NCBI RefSeq assembly: GCF_944324615.1
Contig: NZ_CALUWY010000017.1
Location: 1 to 49,743 of the forward strand
Direction of reading: 5' to 3'
Length of the DNA: 49,743 nt
From: an uncultured Mailhella sp.
Lineage (GTDB): Bacteria; Desulfobacterota; Desulfovibrionia; Desulfovibrionales; Desulfovibrionaceae
A program made the translations under genes and the position numbers. The notes below the pieces were generated by a model that saw only the letters and a list, made by a program, of their open reading frames with translations, was not told the DNA's origin and ran no database searches. Below are positions 48,091 through 49,743 of the stretch, one piece after another (position 1 is the stretch's first letter; each line of letters begins with the position of its first letter).

Positions 48091-48876
48091 GTGAGCCGGA
48101 TAAGCAAGCTCAGCTATGCCCAGCAGGTATGCGTGAAGGCTGCGGGCAAGGCCATGCAGAGTACGGGAATGCTGCGCCCCGGCGCGCGTGTGGGCGTGGC
48201 CGTATCGGGAGGGGTGGACAGTTTTGTTCTGCTCAAGGTGCTGCAGATACGAAGGCGCATCGTGCCTTTCCCCTTCGAGATCATGGCGCTTCACCTCAAT
48301 CCGGGTTTTGATCCGGAAAATCATGCTCCTCTGGCCCGGTGGCTGGCGGAGGAGGGCATTGCCGGGCATCTGGAAGTGACGGATTACGGGCCGCGCGGAC
48401 ACTCGGAGGAGAATCTGCGCAATTCCGCCTGCTTCTACTGTGCGCGTCTGCGCCGCAAGCGTCTGTTCTCCCTCTGCAGGGAGTACCATCTCACCCATCT
48501 TGCCTTCGGCCACAACAACGACGACCTTGTTTCCAATTTTCTCATGAATCTCGTCCAGACCGGAAAGGTGGCGGGCATGAGCATGAACGAACCCTTCTTC
48601 GGCGGGGCGCTTCAGGTCATAAGGCCGCTCATGCTGCTTTCCAAGGCGGAAATCATGCGTGCGGCCAGACAGTGGGAACTGCCGGTGTTTGCCAATCCCT
48701 GCCCTTCGGCGGGCAGAACGAAGCGCGCGGACATGATGGACGTGCTCGATGCCATGTGCGCCGGCAGCAAGGTGAGAAGAAAGAATATCTTCAACGGCCT
48801 TGCCCGCTGGCAGTGGGAACAGAACCGCCTTGACGGCGCCGAGATTGACGGCGACGGCGCAGGCGGCATAGAGTAG
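48091..48876 (+). CDS. TtcA-like tRNA 2-thiocytidine synthetase family protein
   Basis: The 261-residue PP-loop ATPase probably thiolates a cytidine in tRNA. It has the ATP-binding SGGVDS near residue 42 (TtcA of E. coli has SGGKDS), the CxxC of SACFYCARLRRKRL, GHNNDDLVSNFLMNL and VIRPLMLLSKAEI. The second E. coli CxxC is represented here by a single Cys in ANPCPSAGRTKR, leaving three candidate ligands for the iron-sulfur cluster. GTG 48091 has GGGAG 8 bases upstream. Upstream codons in the same frame are not domain-like. A different target tRNA or sulfur donor cannot be excluded. Confidence 0.82.
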   Translation: MSRISKLSYAQQVCVKAAGKAMQSTGMLRPGARVGVAVSGGVDSFVLLKVLQIRRRIVPFPFEIMALHLNPGFDPENHAPLARWLAEEGIAGHLEVTDYGPRGHSEENLRNSACFYCARLRRKRLFSLCREYHLTHLAFGHNNDDLVSNFLMNLVQTGKVAGMSMNEPFFGGALQVIRPLMLLSKAEIMRAARQWELPVFANPCPSAGRTKRADMMDVLDAMCAGSKVRRKNIFNGLARWQWEQNRLDGAEIDGDGAGGIE

Positions 48877-48968
48877 GCGCAGCCGGGCCCCTGCGCCCGG
48901 ATGTTCGTGCTTGAGAAAAGCCGGTATCTCCGCCCATGATGCGGAACATCATTCATAACGAGGCTTCC

Positions 48969-49586
48969 ATGTTCCAGATTATCGATCAGTCTTTGTTTGA
49001 AGTCATCAACATCTCGGCGCACAATGCGGTCTTCAATTTCATCATGCCCCTGTTTTCCCAGGTCTGGCTCATGTGGGTGGGCGCGTTCATCTGCGTGACG
49101 GCCTACGCCGTGCACTGCTGGCGCAGTTCTCTGGAACCTGTGGGCCGCGTTCTTATGCTCGTGCTGCTCATGGGGCTTTCCGTGGGCGTGACCGATCTTA
49201 CCACCAGCGCGCTCAAATCCTCCATCAACAGGGAAAGGCCCTGTCAGGAAGTCATGGGCACCAACTATTATGCGGCGGAAACGGATCAGTGGATCGTTGT
49301 GGACCAGTACACCACGGAAACCGACGGTCTCGGCGGTTCCATGCCTTCCTCGCCTGCGGCGGCGTGCATGGCCGTGGCCGTGGTGCTGTCCATGCTTTTC
49401 TACCGTTCCAATCCCTGGGTGTACCTTCTGCCGTTCTGCGTGGGCTTTTCTCAGATCTATGTGGGCAAGAATTACCCCTTCGACATTATAGTGGGCTGGA
49501 TTATCGGCCTGCTTTCCGTGATTGCCGTATGGTGGATATGTCATTTGATTATCATACGATTTTCTTCCCACAGAAGAATCGGCTGA
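48969..49586 (+). CDS. PAP2-fold membrane protein with altered catalytic motifs
   Basis: The 205-residue inner-membrane protein has about five hydrophobic segments and the PAP2 layout. Motif 1 is KSSINRERP (KxxxxxxRP, intact). Motif 2 is PSSPAA where PSGH is expected. Motif 3 is SQIYVGKNYPFD where SRxxxxxHxxxD is expected. The acid-base His, the nucleophile His and the Arg are therefore Pro, Asn and Gln. Classic lipid-phosphate phosphatase activity is unlikely; binding of a phospholipid or undecaprenyl phosphate is possible. GAGG lies 5 bases before this ATG; an earlier ATG 11 codons upstream lacks a site. Confidence 0.85.
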   Translation: MFQIIDQSLFEVINISAHNAVFNFIMPLFSQVWLMWVGAFICVTAYAVHCWRSSLEPVGRVLMLVLLMGLSVGVTDLTTSALKSSINRERPCQEVMGTNYYAAETDQWIVVDQYTTETDGLGGSMPSSPAAACMAVAVVLSMLFYRSNPWVYLLPFCVGFSQIYVGKNYPFDIIVGWIIGLLSVIAVWWICHLIIIRFSSHRRIG

Positions 49587-49627
49587 GTTTTTTTTCCGGA
49601 AAAATCTGAATTTCTGAAAACAATCGC

Positions 49628-49655
49628 TTGACATCTCCGGCGATTCTGGTAAGTT
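49628..49655 (+). promoter_or_regulatory. Probable promoter of tRNA-Gln
   Basis: A perfect TTGACA (49628-49633) is followed after 16 bases by TAAGTT (49650-49655), preceded by TGG. The -10 is only a three-of-six match, but position and the perfect -35 support it. Confidence 0.5.
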
Positions 49656-49668
49656 CTTTTCTCGCTGA

Positions 49669-49743
49669 TGGGCTATCGTTCAATTGGCAGGACGTCGGAT
49701 TCTGGCTCCGATAATCAAGGTTCGAGTCCTTGTAGCCCAGCCA
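49669..49743 (+). tRNA. tRNA-Gln (anticodon CUG)
   Basis: The 75 bases fold as a complete tRNA. The acceptor stem is TGGGCTA/TAGCCCA with discriminator G and an encoded CCA that ends exactly at the window edge. The anticodon stem TCGGA/TCCGA closes the loop TTCTGGC, so the anticodon is CTG and the codon CAG. The T arm contains GGTTCGAGTCC. A U1-A72 first pair is the usual identity feature of bacterial tRNA-Gln, which agrees with the anticodon. Confidence 0.95.

Overview
The window is about 49.7 kb of gene-dense DNA, roughly 60% GC by eye, and looks chromosomal. It most likely comes from an anaerobic sulfate or sulfite reducer of the Desulfovibrionaceae (Desulfobacterota). The reasons are a three-gene NAD(P)-linked Hnd/Hyd-type [FeFe] hydrogenase, several TRAP and tripartite tricarboxylate (TTT) solute carriers, iron-sulfur enoate reductases, and a PAS/sigma-54 activator with -24/-12 promoters. 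I cannot place it to genus.

Layout. 1-7.6 kb, mostly minus strand: HPP membrane protein, chloramphenicol acetyltransferase-like enzyme, YitT-family protein, a CsoR-regulated metal P-type ATPase whose promoter lies inside two operator palindromes, the rRNA methyltransferase RlmD, a 44-residue membrane peptide on the plus strand, and an unknown protein. 7.9-12.1 kb, minus: hydrogenase operon hndA-hndC-hndD. 12.3-15.3 kb, minus: a TctB-TctA-TctC carrier. 15.5-28 kb, mainly plus: infA, DUF4911, lemA, a DUF2207 membrane protein, a lipoprotein, coaBC with an unknown partner, a 59-residue membrane peptide (minus), and a complete RND efflux operon (adaptor, pump, outer-membrane channel).

28.1-43.6 kb is the most unusual part. 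Two paralogous cassettes (fused TRAP permease, amidohydrolase-like protein, TAXI solute-binding protein) face away from each other. Between them lie an old-yellow-enzyme-type enoate reductase and an MFS carrier. Beyond the right cassette come a second reductase and a PAS/sigma-54 activator. Good -24/-12 promoters stand in front of the left cassette and the first reductase, and a weaker one in front of the second reductase. This suggests a sigma-54-controlled regulon for uptake and reduction of an unidentified, probably unsaturated or aromatic, organic acid. Both amidohydrolase-like proteins have lost nearly all metal ligands at the same positions. The two permease genes share an exact 125-nt inverted repeat.

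43.7-49.7 kb is housekeeping: two lipid acyltransferase-like proteins, a 23S rRNA pseudouridine synthase, leucyl aminopeptidase, a TtcA-like tRNA thiolase, a PAP2-fold membrane protein with altered catalytic motifs, and tRNA-Gln(CUG) ending at the last base. Nearly all very long ORFs opposite these genes are antisense shadows typical of high-GC DNA. No insertion sequence, CRISPR array or phage gene was seen.
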